NCBI RefSeq assembly: GCF_002005425.1
Contig: NZ_CP019704.1
Location: forward strand, 186,001-250,000
DNA length: 64,000 nt
Origin: Polaribacter sp. BM10
Lineage (GTDB): Bacteria > Bacteroidota > Bacteroidia > Flavobacteriales > Flavobacteriaceae
Direction: 5' to 3'
The translations under genes were made by a program, and so were the position numbers. The first letter of the stretch is position 1, and each line of letters opens with the position of its first letter. The notes below the pieces were generated by a model. The model was not told the DNA's origin. It saw nothing but the letters and a program-made list of their open reading frames with translations, and did no database searches. This document shows, one piece after another, positions 56,630 through 64,000 of this stretch.

Positions 56630-56657
56630 AAAAGCCCGATCGTTAGATCGAACTTTT
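56630..56657. terminator. hairpin after the SLOG gene
   Basis: AAAAG..CGATC / GATCG..CTTTT with a GTTA loop and a 2x2 internal mismatch, followed by T-rich sequence. It can act in both directions between the SLOG gene and the small minus-strand ORFs. Confidence 0.6.
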
Positions 56658-56737
56658 ATTTTCCTGAAGCTTGTTCTGAATTTATGTCAGAATCTCACAG
56701 GATCTATTCAGTAAAGGTTACCACATCAAAACTGAAT

Positions 56738-56911
56738 TTATCTTTTGCGCTTTGTAATCTTTTTTAAGAAATAGGAAACCATAAAACTAACGGTTGCTCC
56801 AATCACTGCTAAAATAATAGTTTTTACAATATCTTGCGTAAATATTCCAGGACTAATACTTAACAAAGTACCAGAGGCAGTTCCTATTTTTAATTGGATG
56901 TTGCTGTTCAT
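56738..56911 (-). CDS. 57-aa small membrane protein
   Basis: A short ORF: an N-terminal polar part (NSNIQLKIGTASGTLLSIS), one hydrophobic helix (about 27-49, IVKTIILAVIGATVSFMVSYFL) and a basic tail (KKITKRKR). Positive-inside topology is clear. I do not recognise a family; it superficially recalls phage holin-type or island-end small proteins. Its ATG overlaps the stop of the upstream ORF (ATGA), implying coupling. Confidence 0.6.
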   Translation of the reverse strand: MNSNIQLKIGTASGTLLSISPGIFTQDIVKTIILAVIGATVSFMVSYFLKKITKRKR

Positions 56912-57072
56912 GGTCCTTGATCTTTTTTTGCTTTAGAATCTTCAACAGTAACTTGACTTACTGCAGAAATAATCCCTCCAGCAACAGCAACATAACCTGC
57001 AGCAGTAACTAGGGCAGCAGGTAATGCAATAGGAGCAGCCATAATACTTCCACTAACAGCTAATAAGGACAA
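56908..57072 (-). CDS. small hydrophobic protein at the island end, start uncertain
   Basis: An open frame ending at 56908 encodes a hydrophobic Ala/Gly/Val-rich segment (SGSIMAAPIALPAALVTAAG, then YVAVAGGIISAVSQV) and the tail VEDSKAKKDQGP. There is no good ATG: candidates are TTG at 57072 or ATG at 57042, and the frame stays open upstream through the attachment site. In the excised circular form the frame would be closed by a TAA just across the junction. Overlap by 4 bp with the 57-aa gene supports real coding. Confidence 0.4.
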   Translation of the reverse strand: MSLLAVSGSIMAAPIALPAALVTAAGYVAVAGGIISAVSQVTVEDSKAKKDQGP

Positions 57073-57146
57073 TCCAATAGTTCTTAAAACTTTGAAAAAT
57101 TTTGTAAAATACTGATTTTCAGATATAATATTAGGAGGTTCAGAAA

Positions 57147-57159
57147 CCTCTTTCTCCGC
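57147..57159 (+). repeat. attachment site (distal side) of the genomic island
   Basis: An exact copy of CCTCTTTCTCCGC from the tRNA-Ser 3' end. The inside flank (57135-57150) forms a small hairpin GAGGTT-CAGA-AACCTC that mimics the T arm next to the tRNA-side copy, as core-binding inverted repeats of tyrosine recombinases would. Confidence 0.8.
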
Positions 57160-57160
57160 A

Positions 57161-57190
57161 AAACCCGAAACATTACGTTTCGGGTTTTTT
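57161..57190 (+). terminator. displaced native terminator of tRNA-Ser
   Basis: A perfect 11-bp stem AAACCCGAAAC / GTTTCGGGTTT with loop ATTAC and a T tract, beginning 2 bp after the distal att copy. Removing the island would place it immediately after tRNA-Ser. Confidence 0.8.
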
Positions 57191-57220
57191 ATTCTAAAAT
57201 TTAAAATAATTAATAGATTA

Positions 57221-57252
57221 AAAAGTCTAACTGTAAAAGGTTAGACTTTTTT
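57221..57252 (+). terminator. second hairpin terminator downstream of the island
   Basis: AAAAGTCTAAC / GTTAGACTTTT with an 8-nt loop and a T tract, just before the AlkB-like gene. Confidence 0.65.
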
Positions 57253-57295
57253 GTTTGATAAAACCAAGACATAATATAAATTGTATTTTTACACT

Positions 57296-57898
57296 ATGGA
57301 TTTGTTTTCTTCAGAAAAAATAAAAAATATTTTGCCATTTGATGGTATCACAAATTATCACGGAGTAGTTTTAAATTTAAACGATTGTAGTTTTTATTAT
57401 GAAAAGTTGATAAATTCTATAAACTGGAAAAATGATGAAGCTATTATTTTTGGTAAAAAAATAATAACCAAAAGAAAAGTTGCTTGGTATGGCGAATCAG
57501 AATTTTCTTATAAATATTCTGGTGTTACAAAAACAGCCAATATTTTTACAAAAGAGTTACTAGAATTAAAATCAATAATAGAAAAAGAAACACAAGAAAC
57601 ATATAATTCTTGTTTATTAAATTTATATCATTCTGGTGAAGAAGGTATGGCATACCATTCCGACGGAGAAAAAATGCTCAAAAAAAACGGAGCAATAGCT
57701 TCATTATCTTTAGGTGCTGCAAGAAAATTTTCTTTTAAACATAAAGAAAATAAACAAAGAATAGACATTGTTTTAGAGAACGGAAGTTTATTAGTAATGA
57801 AATCTGGTACACAAACAAATTGGTTACATAGATTGCCACCAACAAAAAAAGTAAAAACACCTCGAATTAATTTAACCTTTAGAACAATAGAATTGTAA
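57296..57898 (+). CDS. AlkB-like 2-oxoglutarate/Fe(II) dioxygenase
   Basis: A 200-aa DNA/RNA demethylase-type enzyme. The iron ligands HSD (YHSDGE) and the later His in NWLHRLPP are present, and the 2-oxoglutarate-binding RxNLTFR stands at the C terminus (PRINLTFR). AlkB proteins repair N1-methyladenine and N3-methylcytosine. Start set at the ATG (MDLFSSEK); an upstream in-frame TTG at 57281 is less likely. Confidence 0.9.
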   Translation: MDLFSSEKIKNILPFDGITNYHGVVLNLNDCSFYYEKLINSINWKNDEAIIFGKKIITKRKVAWYGESEFSYKYSGVTKTANIFTKELLELKSIIEKETQETYNSCLLNLYHSGEEGMAYHSDGEKMLKKNGAIASLSLGAARKFSFKHKENKQRIDIVLENGSLLVMKSGTQTNWLHRLPPTKKVKTPRINLTFRTIEL

Positions 57899-57907
57899 TC
57901 TTATCTT

Positions 57908-57915
57908 TACTTTTG
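57908..57915 (+). promoter_or_regulatory. -7 promoter element of rluF
   Basis: TACTTTTG, 15 bp before the TTG start codon, matches TAnnTTTG. Transcription would start only a few bases before the start codon. Confidence 0.5.
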
Positions 57916-57929
57916 CAAAAAAATATTCA

Positions 57930-58820
57930 TTGGAAACTAACAAGCAACAAACTATAAATCTTAATAAATATATAAGCTCATCTGGTATTTGTTCTAGACG
58001 AGAAGCAGAAAGATTTATTAATGAAGGCAGAGTTACAATTAATGGTAAACCAACCCAATTGGGTAACAGAGTTGGTAAAAAAGATGTTGTAAAGTTAGAT
58101 GGTAGATTAGTTAAACCTAAAAAAACCACACTTTATATTGCTTTAAATAAACCTGTAGGTATTGTTTCTACAACAGATGGTAGAGAAAAAGCAAATATTG
58201 TAAAACATATAAATCATCCAGAAAGATTATTTCCTATTGGTCGTTTAGATAAACCATCCGAAGGATTAATTTTTTTAACAAATGATGGTGATATCGTAAA
58301 TAAAATTTTACGAGCAGGTAACAATCACGAAAAAGAATATTTTGTAACCGTAAATAAATCGATTACATCAGAATTTATAAATAAAATGGGTAACGGAATA
58401 CCAATTTTAGGTACAGTTACAAAAAAATGTAAAGTAGAAAAAGTAAGCGAAAAAGTCTTTAAAATAATACTTACACAAGGTCTAAATAGGCAAATTCGTA
58501 GAATGTGCGAGTATTTAGATTACGAAGTAACCAAGTTAAAAAGAACCCGAATTATGAATGTAGAATTGGGTTTTTTACAAACAGGAGATTGGCGAGAACT
58601 TACCCAAGAAGAAATGCAACAAATAAATAAAATGATTGCAACATCTTCTAAAACAGAAGAAGCATCTATTGTAAAAGAAGCACCAAAAGCTAAAAAAGCA
58701 AAAAAGAAAGAAGCACCAACTAAAAATAATTTTAATAAAAAAAGTGCATCATTTAGAAAATCATCACCAAAAAATAAAAGAAACAATACCAGTTTTTCAT
58801 CTAAAAGAAAAAGGAGATAA
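57930..58820 (+). CDS. rluF: 23S rRNA pseudouridine synthase, RluF type
   Basis: A 296-aa enzyme with an N-terminal S4 RNA-binding domain ([20 protein letters not shown], about 16-35). The catalytic domain carries [18 protein letters not shown] (catalytic Asp in RLD, about 110) and [11 protein letters not shown], most like RluF, which modifies U2604 of 23S rRNA. The start is TTG. The last ~65 residues form a Lys/Ser/Ala-rich basic tail that is low-complexity and probably disordered; it is absent from the enterobacterial enzyme as far as I recall. Confidence 0.88.
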   Translation: METNKQQTINLNKYISSSGICSRREAERFINEGRVTINGKPTQLGNRVGKKDVVKLDGRLVKPKKTTLYIALNKPVGIVSTTDGREKANIVKHINHPERLFPIGRLDKPSEGLIFLTNDGDIVNKILRAGNNHEKEYFVTVNKSITSEFINKMGNGIPILGTVTKKCKVEKVSEKVFKIILTQGLNRQIRRMCEYLDYEVTKLKRTRIMNVELGFLQTGDWRELTQEEMQQINKMIATSSKTEEASIVKEAPKAKKAKKKEAPTKNNFNKKSASFRKSSPKNKRNNTSFSSKRKRR

Positions 58821-58826
58821 TTTTTT

Positions 58827-58929
58827 GGGCGTTACTTTGTTCTAAAAGCATTTAGAACCAAAGTCAGGCTTTACACTACAATCTTTTTTTCGTGCCTCAA
58901 AAAAGGATTTCCACTTCAATCCTTAACGC
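58827..58929. repeat. REP-like structured intergenic element
   Basis: A roughly 103-bp element bounded by GCGTTA (58829-58834) and TAACGC (58924-58929). Inside are a strong hairpin ACTTTG-TTCTAAA / TTTAGAA-C-CAAAGT (58834-58864) and a second one, AATCTTTTTT / AAAAAAGGATT. It strongly recalls a repeat I have seen in many flavobacterial intergenic regions, with CGTGCCTCAAAAAAGG and CACTTCAATCC-type blocks; this is from memory and unverified here. No second copy is in this window. Confidence 0.55.
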
Positions 58930-59000
58930 ATATTTTTGCGAACTAATAGCAAATTAGAATATAAATTATAATTAAGAAACTTACAATTCTTAAATAATAG

Positions 59001-59008
59001 TATCTTTG
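59001..59008 (+). promoter_or_regulatory. -7 promoter element of tgt
   Basis: TATCTTTG with only 6 bp between it and the tgt ATG, so the transcript may start at or very near the start codon (leaderless). Confidence 0.55.
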
Positions 59009-59014
59009 CCGATA

Positions 59015-60145
59015 ATGAAATTTGACTTAAAAATTACCGACCCAAAAAGCAAGGCAAGAGCAGGAGTAATAACTACTGATCACGGAGAAATAGAAACTCC
59101 TATTTTTATGCCAGTGGGAACTGTTGGAACCGTAAAAGGAGTTCATCAAACAGAATTAAAAAACGAAATAAATCCTGATATTATACTAGGTAACACATAT
59201 CATTTATATTTAAGACCTGGTTTAGATATTTTAGAAAAAGCAGGTGGTTTGCACAAGTTCATGAACTGGGATAGAAATATCTTAACAGATTCTGGTGGTT
59301 ACCAAGTGTATTCTTTGTCTGGTAGAAGAAAAATTAACGAAGAAGGTGTAAAGTTTAAGAGTCATATAGATGGTTCTATGCATCATTTTACACCAGAAAA
59401 CGTTATGGAAACACAACGAACTATTGGTGCAGATATTATAATGGCTTTTGATGAGTGTACACCGTATCCTTGTGATTATAATTATGCAAAAAGATCGATG
59501 CATATGACTCATAGGTGGTTAAACAGATGTATAAATCACTTAGATAAATTACCGTATAAATATGGTTTCGAACAAACTTTTATGCCAATTGTACAAGGTA
59601 GTACATACAAAGATTTAAGAAAACAATCTGCAGAGTATATTGCAAATGCAGGTCAGCAAGCAAATGCAATTGGTGGTTTATCTGTAGGTGAACCTGCCGA
59701 AGAAATGTATGCGATGACAGAAGTTGTAACAGAAATTTTACCAGAAGACAAGCCACGTTATTTAATGGGTGTTGGTACGCCAATTAATATTTTAGAAAAT
59801 ATAGCTTTAGGTATCGATATGTTCGATTGTGTTATGCCTACTAGAAATGCTAGAAATGGCATGCTATTTACTGCTTATGGTTCTATAAATATTAAGAATA
59901 AAAAGTGGGAAGACGATTTTTCTCCGATAGACGAAATGGGAATTACATGGGTAGATACAATGTACTCTAAAGCATATTTACGTCATTTATTTGCTGCAAA
60001 AGAAATGCTAGGTAAACAAATAGCTTCTATACATAATTTAGGTTTTTATGTTTGGTTAACAAGAGAGGCAAGAAAACATATTTTAGCAGGAGATTTTAGA
60101 GAGTGGAAAGATAAAATGGTAAAACAAATGGACAATAGATTGTAA
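59015..60145 (+). CDS. tgt: queuine tRNA-ribosyltransferase
   Basis: A 376-aa enzyme exchanging G34 for the queuine precursor in GUN-anticodon tRNAs. Signatures: the catalytic Asp in LTDSGGYQVYSLSGRRKI, GGLSVGEPAEEM and MGVGTPINILENIALGIDMFDCVMPTRNARNG. The Cys-rich zinc motif near the C terminus is degenerate, as in some family members (HNLGFYVWL remains). The start at ATG 59015 was preferred over the upstream in-frame TTG at 59006, which is part of the promoter. Confidence 0.93.
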   Translation: MKFDLKITDPKSKARAGVITTDHGEIETPIFMPVGTVGTVKGVHQTELKNEINPDIILGNTYHLYLRPGLDILEKAGGLHKFMNWDRNILTDSGGYQVYSLSGRRKINEEGVKFKSHIDGSMHHFTPENVMETQRTIGADIIMAFDECTPYPCDYNYAKRSMHMTHRWLNRCINHLDKLPYKYGFEQTFMPIVQGSTYKDLRKQSAEYIANAGQQANAIGGLSVGEPAEEMYAMTEVVTEILPEDKPRYLMGVGTPINILENIALGIDMFDCVMPTRNARNGMLFTAYGSINIKNKKWEDDFSPIDEMGITWVDTMYSKAYLRHLFAAKEMLGKQIASIHNLGFYVWLTREARKHILAGDFREWKDKMVKQMDNRL

Positions 60146-60202
60146 AATTACAAGTTCTTATTAAGAACTTAAATTTAAAAAAAAAAATAATTATTTATTC
60201 TT

Positions 60203-61294
60203 TTGAAAATAATAGATTGGTACATATTAAAAAGATTTTTAGTGACATTTTTGTTTACATTATTAATCTTAATTCCGATAGCAATAGCTATTGATGTTTC
60301 TGAGAAAATAGACAATTTTTTAGAACATCCAGATTTAGGATTCAATGAGATTTTAAATGATTATTATTTAAATTTTACAATATATTATACCAATACTTTT
60401 ATGCCTTTGGCATTGTTTATTGCTGTAATTTTATTTACATCAAAATTATCTAATAACACAGAAATTATAGCAATTACAAATGCTAAAGTTTCTTTTACTC
60501 GCTTTTTATATCCATATTTTATAGGCGCCACTTTAATTACTATTTTATCGTTGGCTATGAATCATTATGTTGTACCAACAAGTAGTAAAACAAGAAAAGC
60601 TTTCGAAAAAAAATATATTAATAACTCGAAACAAATTAACGAGCTAAAATACGTTTCAGATTTTAGTTTACAATTAACAGATAGCACGTATATATTTATA
60701 AGAACGTTTAATACAGAAAATAATATAGGTTACGATTTTAATTCAGAAACCTATGATGGGTTAAAATTAAAGTCAAAATTATCTGCAAACAGATTAAAAT
60801 ATAATGTAAAAGATTCAACCTTTACAATTAGTACCTGGAAAAAAAGATTGATTTATAAAGACAGAGATAGTATTTTTTCTGGTAATAAGATAGATACAGT
60901 TTTTAGTTTTACACCAAGAGATTTAATCTATAAATCTGCTTTTGCACAAGAAATGCCATCTAATGAATTGATGAAGTTTATAGATATTTCTAAAAAAAGG
61001 GGTGTTAAAAACCTTAATGCCTATTTAGTTGAACTTTATAAAAGAACTAGTTTACCTGTAGCTTCCTATATTTTAACCATCATTGCAGTTGCATTGGCTT
61101 TTAGAAAAAGAAGAGGTGGTACAGGCGTTAACCTAGCAATAGGAGTTGGTATTATGTTTTTGTATGTGTTTTTTATGAAAGTTGGTGAAGTATTAGGCTC
61201 TGTTGCCGGAGTAAATTCTATCACTTACGTATGGATTCCTAATATATTATTTGGTGCAGTTGCTGTTTATTTATACTTAAATGCAAGAAAGTAA
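60203..61294 (+). CDS. LptF/LptG family permease
   Basis: A 363-aa inner-membrane protein. It has three N-terminal helices (about 10-110) starting IIDWYILKRFLVTFLFTLL, a large periplasmic beta-jellyroll domain (about 125-275) and three C-terminal helices. Together with LptB and the other subunits it extracts lipopolysaccharide from the inner membrane. TTG start, which fits the family N terminus. It overlaps the EamA gene by 14 bp. Confidence 0.9.
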   Translation: MKIIDWYILKRFLVTFLFTLLILIPIAIAIDVSEKIDNFLEHPDLGFNEILNDYYLNFTIYYTNTFMPLALFIAVILFTSKLSNNTEIIAITNAKVSFTRFLYPYFIGATLITILSLAMNHYVVPTSSKTRKAFEKKYINNSKQINELKYVSDFSLQLTDSTYIFIRTFNTENNIGYDFNSETYDGLKLKSKLSANRLKYNVKDSTFTISTWKKRLIYKDRDSIFSGNKIDTVFSFTPRDLIYKSAFAQEMPSNELMKFIDISKKRGVKNLNAYLVELYKRTSLPVASYILTIIAVALAFRKRRGGTGVNLAIGVGIMFLYVFFMKVGEVLGSVAGVNSITYVWIPNILFGAVAVYLYLNARK

Positions 61295-62201
61295 ATTAAA
61301 AAATTATTTATTACTACACCTCATTGTCTTTATTTGGGGGTTTACTGCAATTTTAGGTGCGCTAATAACTATTGATGCAATTCCTTTGGTTTGGTATAGA
61401 ATGTTATTGGCGGTAATTTTTATTGCAATTTATTTTCTTTGGAAGAAAAAATCATTCAGAGTCAATAAAAAAGGACTTTTAAAATTTTTATTTACAGGAA
61501 TTGTAATTGCCTTACACTGGGTATTTTTTTTCAAAGCTATAAAAGTTTCTAATGTATCTGTTGCACTAGTAACCATGAGTACAGGTGCATTTTTTGCATC
61601 ATTAATAGAACCTATATTTTTTAGGAGAAAAATAAATATTTTAGAGATTTTTTTAGGATTATTAGTCATAGGTGGGTTGTATATTATATTCAATTTCGAA
61701 AGTCAATATAAATTAGGTATTATTTACGCGTTAATTGCCTCTTTTTTAAGTGCGCTATTTGCTGTTTTAAACGGTTTGTACATTAAAAAATACACTGCGG
61801 ATGTTATTTCGTTCTACCAATTATTTTTTGGCGTTGCTTTTATTACTGTATACTTATTAATAACTAACGGATTTTCTATTGCCTTTTTTCAAATTGAAAC
61901 TTCAGACTGGTTGTACCTTTTAATTTTAAGTAGTATTTGCACTGCTTATGCTTTTATTGCTTCTGTTGAAGTAATGAAATATCTTTCTCCTTATACCGTA
62001 ATGCTTACAATAAATTTAGAACCTATTTATGCAATTATTTTAGCATTAATAATTTTTGGTGATAAAGAGCAAATGAGTAACACTTTTTATTTAGGAGCTT
62101 TTATAGTCTTGTTTGTAGTATTATTAAATGGTCTTTTAAAAAATAGAAAGACATTAAAAGATAAGATTCAGCAAAAACTGAAAAAGAAAAAAGTAATTTA
62201 A
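61281..62201 (+). CDS. EamA/DMT-family transporter
   Basis: A 306-aa polytopic protein with about ten transmembrane helices in two EamA repeats (first starting IVFIWGFTAILGALI). It ends in a strongly basic tail (KDKIQQKLKKKKVI). The family exports or imports small metabolites; the substrate cannot be inferred. It overlaps the permease gene by 14 bp. Confidence 0.87.
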   Translation: MQESKLKNYLLLHLIVFIWGFTAILGALITIDAIPLVWYRMLLAVIFIAIYFLWKKKSFRVNKKGLLKFLFTGIVIALHWVFFFKAIKVSNVSVALVTMSTGAFFASLIEPIFFRRKINILEIFLGLLVIGGLYIIFNFESQYKLGIIYALIASFLSALFAVLNGLYIKKYTADVISFYQLFFGVAFITVYLLITNGFSIAFFQIETSDWLYLLILSSICTAYAFIASVEVMKYLSPYTVMLTINLEPIYAIILALIIFGDKEQMSNTFYLGAFIVLFVVLLNGLLKNRKTLKDKIQQKLKKKKVI

Positions 62202-62228
62202 TTTAGCCTTAAAAAGTAAATTTTATAG

Positions 62229-62236
62229 TATGTTTG
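62229..62236 (+). promoter_or_regulatory. -7 promoter element of accA
   Basis: TATGTTTG, 33 bp before the accA ATG, matches TAnnTTTG. An upstream in-frame TTG lies inside it and is not used. Confidence 0.5.
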
Positions 62237-62269
62237 TTCTTACAAATAACTAAAATCAAATCACTAGAA

Positions 62270-63223
62270 ATGGAATATTTAGAATTTGAAATGCCAATAA
62301 AAGAACTTCAAGATCAACTGCAAAAATGTCAGATTATTGGTGAAGAAAGTGAGGTAGATGTAACTGCTACTTGTAAAAAAATTGAAAAGAAACTAGCAGA
62401 TGCTAGAAAAAATATATACAAAAACTTAACGCCTTGGCAGCGAGTACAATTATCTAGACACCCAAACAGACCTTATACTTTAGATTATATTAAGGCAATT
62501 TGTGGTGATACTTTTATGGAACTTCATGGAGATAGAAGTGTAGGTGATGATAAAGCGATGATTGGTGGATTGGGTAAAATAGGAGATCAATCTTTTATGT
62601 TTATTGGTCAGCAAAAAGGTTTCAACACAAAAACACGTCAGTATAGGAATTTTGGAATGGCTAATCCAGAAGGATATAGAAAAGCTTTACGTTTAATGAG
62701 AATGGCAGAGAAATTTGGTATTCCTGTAGTAACACTTTTAGATACTCCTGGTGCATACCCTGGTTTAGAAGCAGAAGAGCGCGGACAAGGAGAAGCTATT
62801 GCTAGAAATATTTTTGAAATGACAATTCTTAAAACACCAATTATAACAATTGTTATTGGTGAAGGAGCTTCTGGTGGAGCTTTAGGAATTGGTGTTGGAG
62901 ATAGAGTTTATATGATGGAAAACACTTGGTATACGGTAATTTCTCCGGAATCTTGTTCTTCTATCTTATGGAGAAGTTGGGAGTTTAAAGAACAAGCTGC
63001 AGAAGCTTTAAAACTTACCGGTAACGACATGAAAAAAATGAAATTGATAGACGGAATTATCAAAGAGCCAATTGGTGGTGCACATTCTGATAGAGAAGGG
63101 GCTTTTGCTGCTGTTCAAAGTCAAATACTAGCTGCTTTTGATGAATTGAAAGATTTATCTGATGAAGATTTAGTTGAAAAAAGAATGGATAAATATGCAA
63201 ACATGGGTGTTTACAAAGAGTAA
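62270..63223 (+). CDS. accA: acetyl-CoA carboxylase carboxyltransferase subunit alpha
   Basis: A 317-aa subunit. Signatures include [13 protein letters not shown] (crotonase-like start), [20 protein letters not shown] and [15 protein letters not shown]. It transfers carboxyl from biotin to acetyl-CoA with AccD to make malonyl-CoA for fatty-acid synthesis. accB, accC and accD are not adjacent. Start at the ATG ([13 protein letters not shown]). Confidence 0.97.
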   Translation: MEYLEFEMPIKELQDQLQKCQIIGEESEVDVTATCKKIEKKLADARKNIYKNLTPWQRVQLSRHPNRPYTLDYIKAICGDTFMELHGDRSVGDDKAMIGGLGKIGDQSFMFIGQQKGFNTKTRQYRNFGMANPEGYRKALRLMRMAEKFGIPVVTLLDTPGAYPGLEAEERGQGEAIARNIFEMTILKTPIITIVIGEGASGGALGIGVGDRVYMMENTWYTVISPESCSSILWRSWEFKEQAAEALKLTGNDMKKMKLIDGIIKEPIGGAHSDREGAFAAVQSQILAAFDELKDLSDEDLVEKRMDKYANMGVYKE

Positions 63224-63242
63224 ATATCTATTTAAATAAAAT

Positions 63243-63280
63243 AAAAAAAGCGAAATTCAAATTTGAATTTCGCTTTTTTT
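63243..63280. terminator. bidirectional terminator between accA and the TlpA-like gene
   Basis: A 19-bp perfect palindrome without a loop spacer, core GCGAAATTCAAA / TTTGAATTTCGC, with A and T runs on the two sides. It serves both convergent genes. Confidence 0.85.
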
Positions 63281-63296
63281 ATTTTACAATATTTTT

Positions 63297-64000
63297 TTAA
63301 ATACCTAAAGAAGTAAATAATTCTTTTAATCTTGGTTCTGATGGTCTAGGTGCATCAGAATTTACAATTTTACCTTGAGGATCTATTAGTATAAATCTAG
63401 GAATCGAGTTTATCTGATATTCTTGCTGAAAAGATATGTCTTTTCCTGCCCAAAGTTGAACGCCAGATAACTGTTTTGCTTTTACAAAATCTTTCCATTT
63501 CTTTTCTGCTGCTTCCCAAGATCCGCCACTTCTTCTGTATTCATCCGTAGAAATACTTATAAATTCTATATTTTTACCGTGATATTCTTTTTCTAAAGAT
63601 TTTAGATAAGGAATTTGTTGAATACAAGGTCCGCACCAAGTAGCCCAAACATCTATATAAACAAATTTTCCTTTAAAAGAGTCTAAAGATTTTTTACCGC
63701 CTTTGTAATCTGTATAATCAACAAATTTTGGTGAAATAGTTCCTTTAGCCATAGCTTTGTTTTTTTCATAAGCTTGGTTAAAATAAGTAATCATTTGATT
63801 GGTTTGACTATCTACCATTTTTACTAATGTAGTATCTATGTCTTTATAAGAATTTAAAATACTATCGTAATTAGATTTAATAGAAGCTATTTTGTTTTTA
63901 AAATCATTTTCATTTAATTCTAGTAGTAACGTAGGATTTCCAATTTTTTGACTTTCTGTAATCTGAGCTAAAATAAAATTACTATTATCAGCACCTTGTC
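63297..64000 (-). CDS. TlpA-like thioredoxin-family protein, N terminus beyond the window
   Basis: The frame is open to the right edge, so the N terminus (probably a signal or lipoprotein peptide plus a DUF4369-type domain) is missing; the Met at 63818 is internal. Visible here are a helical linker (SNFILAQITESQKIG...) and a thioredoxin fold with the active-site WATWCGPC followed by IQQIPYLK, then INSIPRFILIDPQGKIV with the cis-Pro. It likely reduces or oxidises periplasmic disulphides. Confidence 0.87.
   Translation of the reverse strand, partial: QGADNSNFILAQITESQKIGNPTLLLELNENDFKNKIASIKSNYDSILNSYKDIDTTLVKMVDSQTNQMITYFNQAYEKNKAMAKGTISPKFVDYTDYKGGKKSLDSFKGKFVYIDVWATWCGPCIQQIPYLKSLEKEYHGKNIEFISISTDEYRRSGGSWEAAEKKWKDFVKAKQLSGVQLWAGKDISFQQEYQINSIPRFILIDPQGKIVNSDAPRPSEPRLKELFTSLGI

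Larger units (their letters stand above)
34991..57159 (+). mobile_element. 22-kb tRNA-Ser-integrated genomic island with polymerase module and defence cargo
   Basis: The island is bounded by a 13-bp direct repeat derived from tRNA-Ser. It contains, from the tRNA end: integrase, excisionase-like HTH protein, winged-helix protein, family-A/TV-Pol-like polymerase, the hsdM-hsdS-DUF262-DUF262-hsdR-YgjP-SIR2 cluster, the hipBST operon, DUF6943-like and SLOG proteins, and two tiny hydrophobic ORFs. Beyond the distal repeat sits a strong terminator that would fit directly after the uninterrupted tRNA. No relaxase, type IV secretion or phage structural gene is seen, so it is an integrative element that needs help to move (inference). 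Confidence 0.82.

Noticed and set aside
34991..57159. Conjugative element or prophage interpretation of the island
   Set aside because: No relaxase, coupling protein, type IV secretion, capsid, terminase or tail gene is present between the att repeats.
62234..62269. accA start at the upstream TTG
   Set aside because: It lies within the -7 promoter element; the protein family starts at MEYLEFEMP.
1..64000. CRISPR array, rRNA genes, tmRNA or RNase P RNA
   Set aside because: I looked for repeat-spacer patterns and conserved RNA cores and saw none.

Overview
The window comes from a low-GC member of the Bacteroidota, almost certainly family Flavobacteriaceae; the gene content and order resemble Polaribacter/Tenacibaculum, although the genus is inference. 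The evidence is: promoters of the Bacteroidota type (-7 element TAnnTTTG) in front of many genes; almost no Shine-Dalgarno sequences except a strong one before rpsU; a fused E1 alpha/beta 2-oxoacid dehydrogenase; DUF2851 and DUF5117-type proteins; and the order rpsU - Xer-like recombinase - hpf - tRNA cluster - tuf - trnW - secE - nusG - rplKAJL - rpoBC - DUF3467 gene.

Region 1 (1-18.3 kb) is ordinary chromosome: a partial DUF2851 gene, a secreted zinc metalloprotease, the fused E1 dehydrogenase, an inactive-looking M1-peptidase-like outer-membrane protein with a LOG-family gene and uvrA, then a forward run of a PspC-domain protein, a K+ channel with RCK domain, an RmlD-like reductase, an alanine/Na+ symporter, a helix-hairpin-helix protein and an acyl-CoA dehydrogenase. 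Region 2 (18.3-34.7 kb) is the translation/transcription core: rpsU with its unusual Shine-Dalgarno leader, a tyrosine recombinase, hpf, tRNAs Thr-Tyr-Gly-Thr, tuf, tRNA-Trp, secE-nusG, four ribosomal-protein genes, rpoB and rpoC, then aroC on the other strand.

Region 3 (34,991-57,159) is a 22-kb integrated genomic island in the 3' end of tRNA-Ser(TGA), bounded by a 13-bp direct repeat; the presumed original tRNA terminator lies just beyond the distal repeat. Next to the tRNA it carries a Bacteroidota-type integrase, an excisionase-like HTH protein, a winged-helix protein and a divergent protein with all three palm motifs of family-A polymerases (TV-Pol-like), probably the element's replication module. 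The cargo is defence: one tightly packed operon with type I restriction-modification (hsdM-hsdS-hsdR) into which two DUF262 (GmrS-like) genes are inserted, followed by a YgjP-type metalloprotease and a SIR2-like protein. A convergent three-gene HipB-HipS-HipT toxin-antitoxin operon follows, preceded by three 18-bp operators at exact 40-bp spacing. The distal end has a DUF6943-like protein, a SLOG/DUF2493 protein and two tiny hydrophobic ORFs. No relaxase or conjugation genes are visible.

Region 4 (57.2-64 kb) returns to chromosome: an AlkB-like dioxygenase, rluF, a structured REP-like intergenic element, tgt, an LptF/G permease, an EamA transporter, accA and a partial TlpA-like thioredoxin. 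The most interesting parts are the polymerase-bearing defence island, the DUF262 genes inside the type I RM operon, and the hip operator array.
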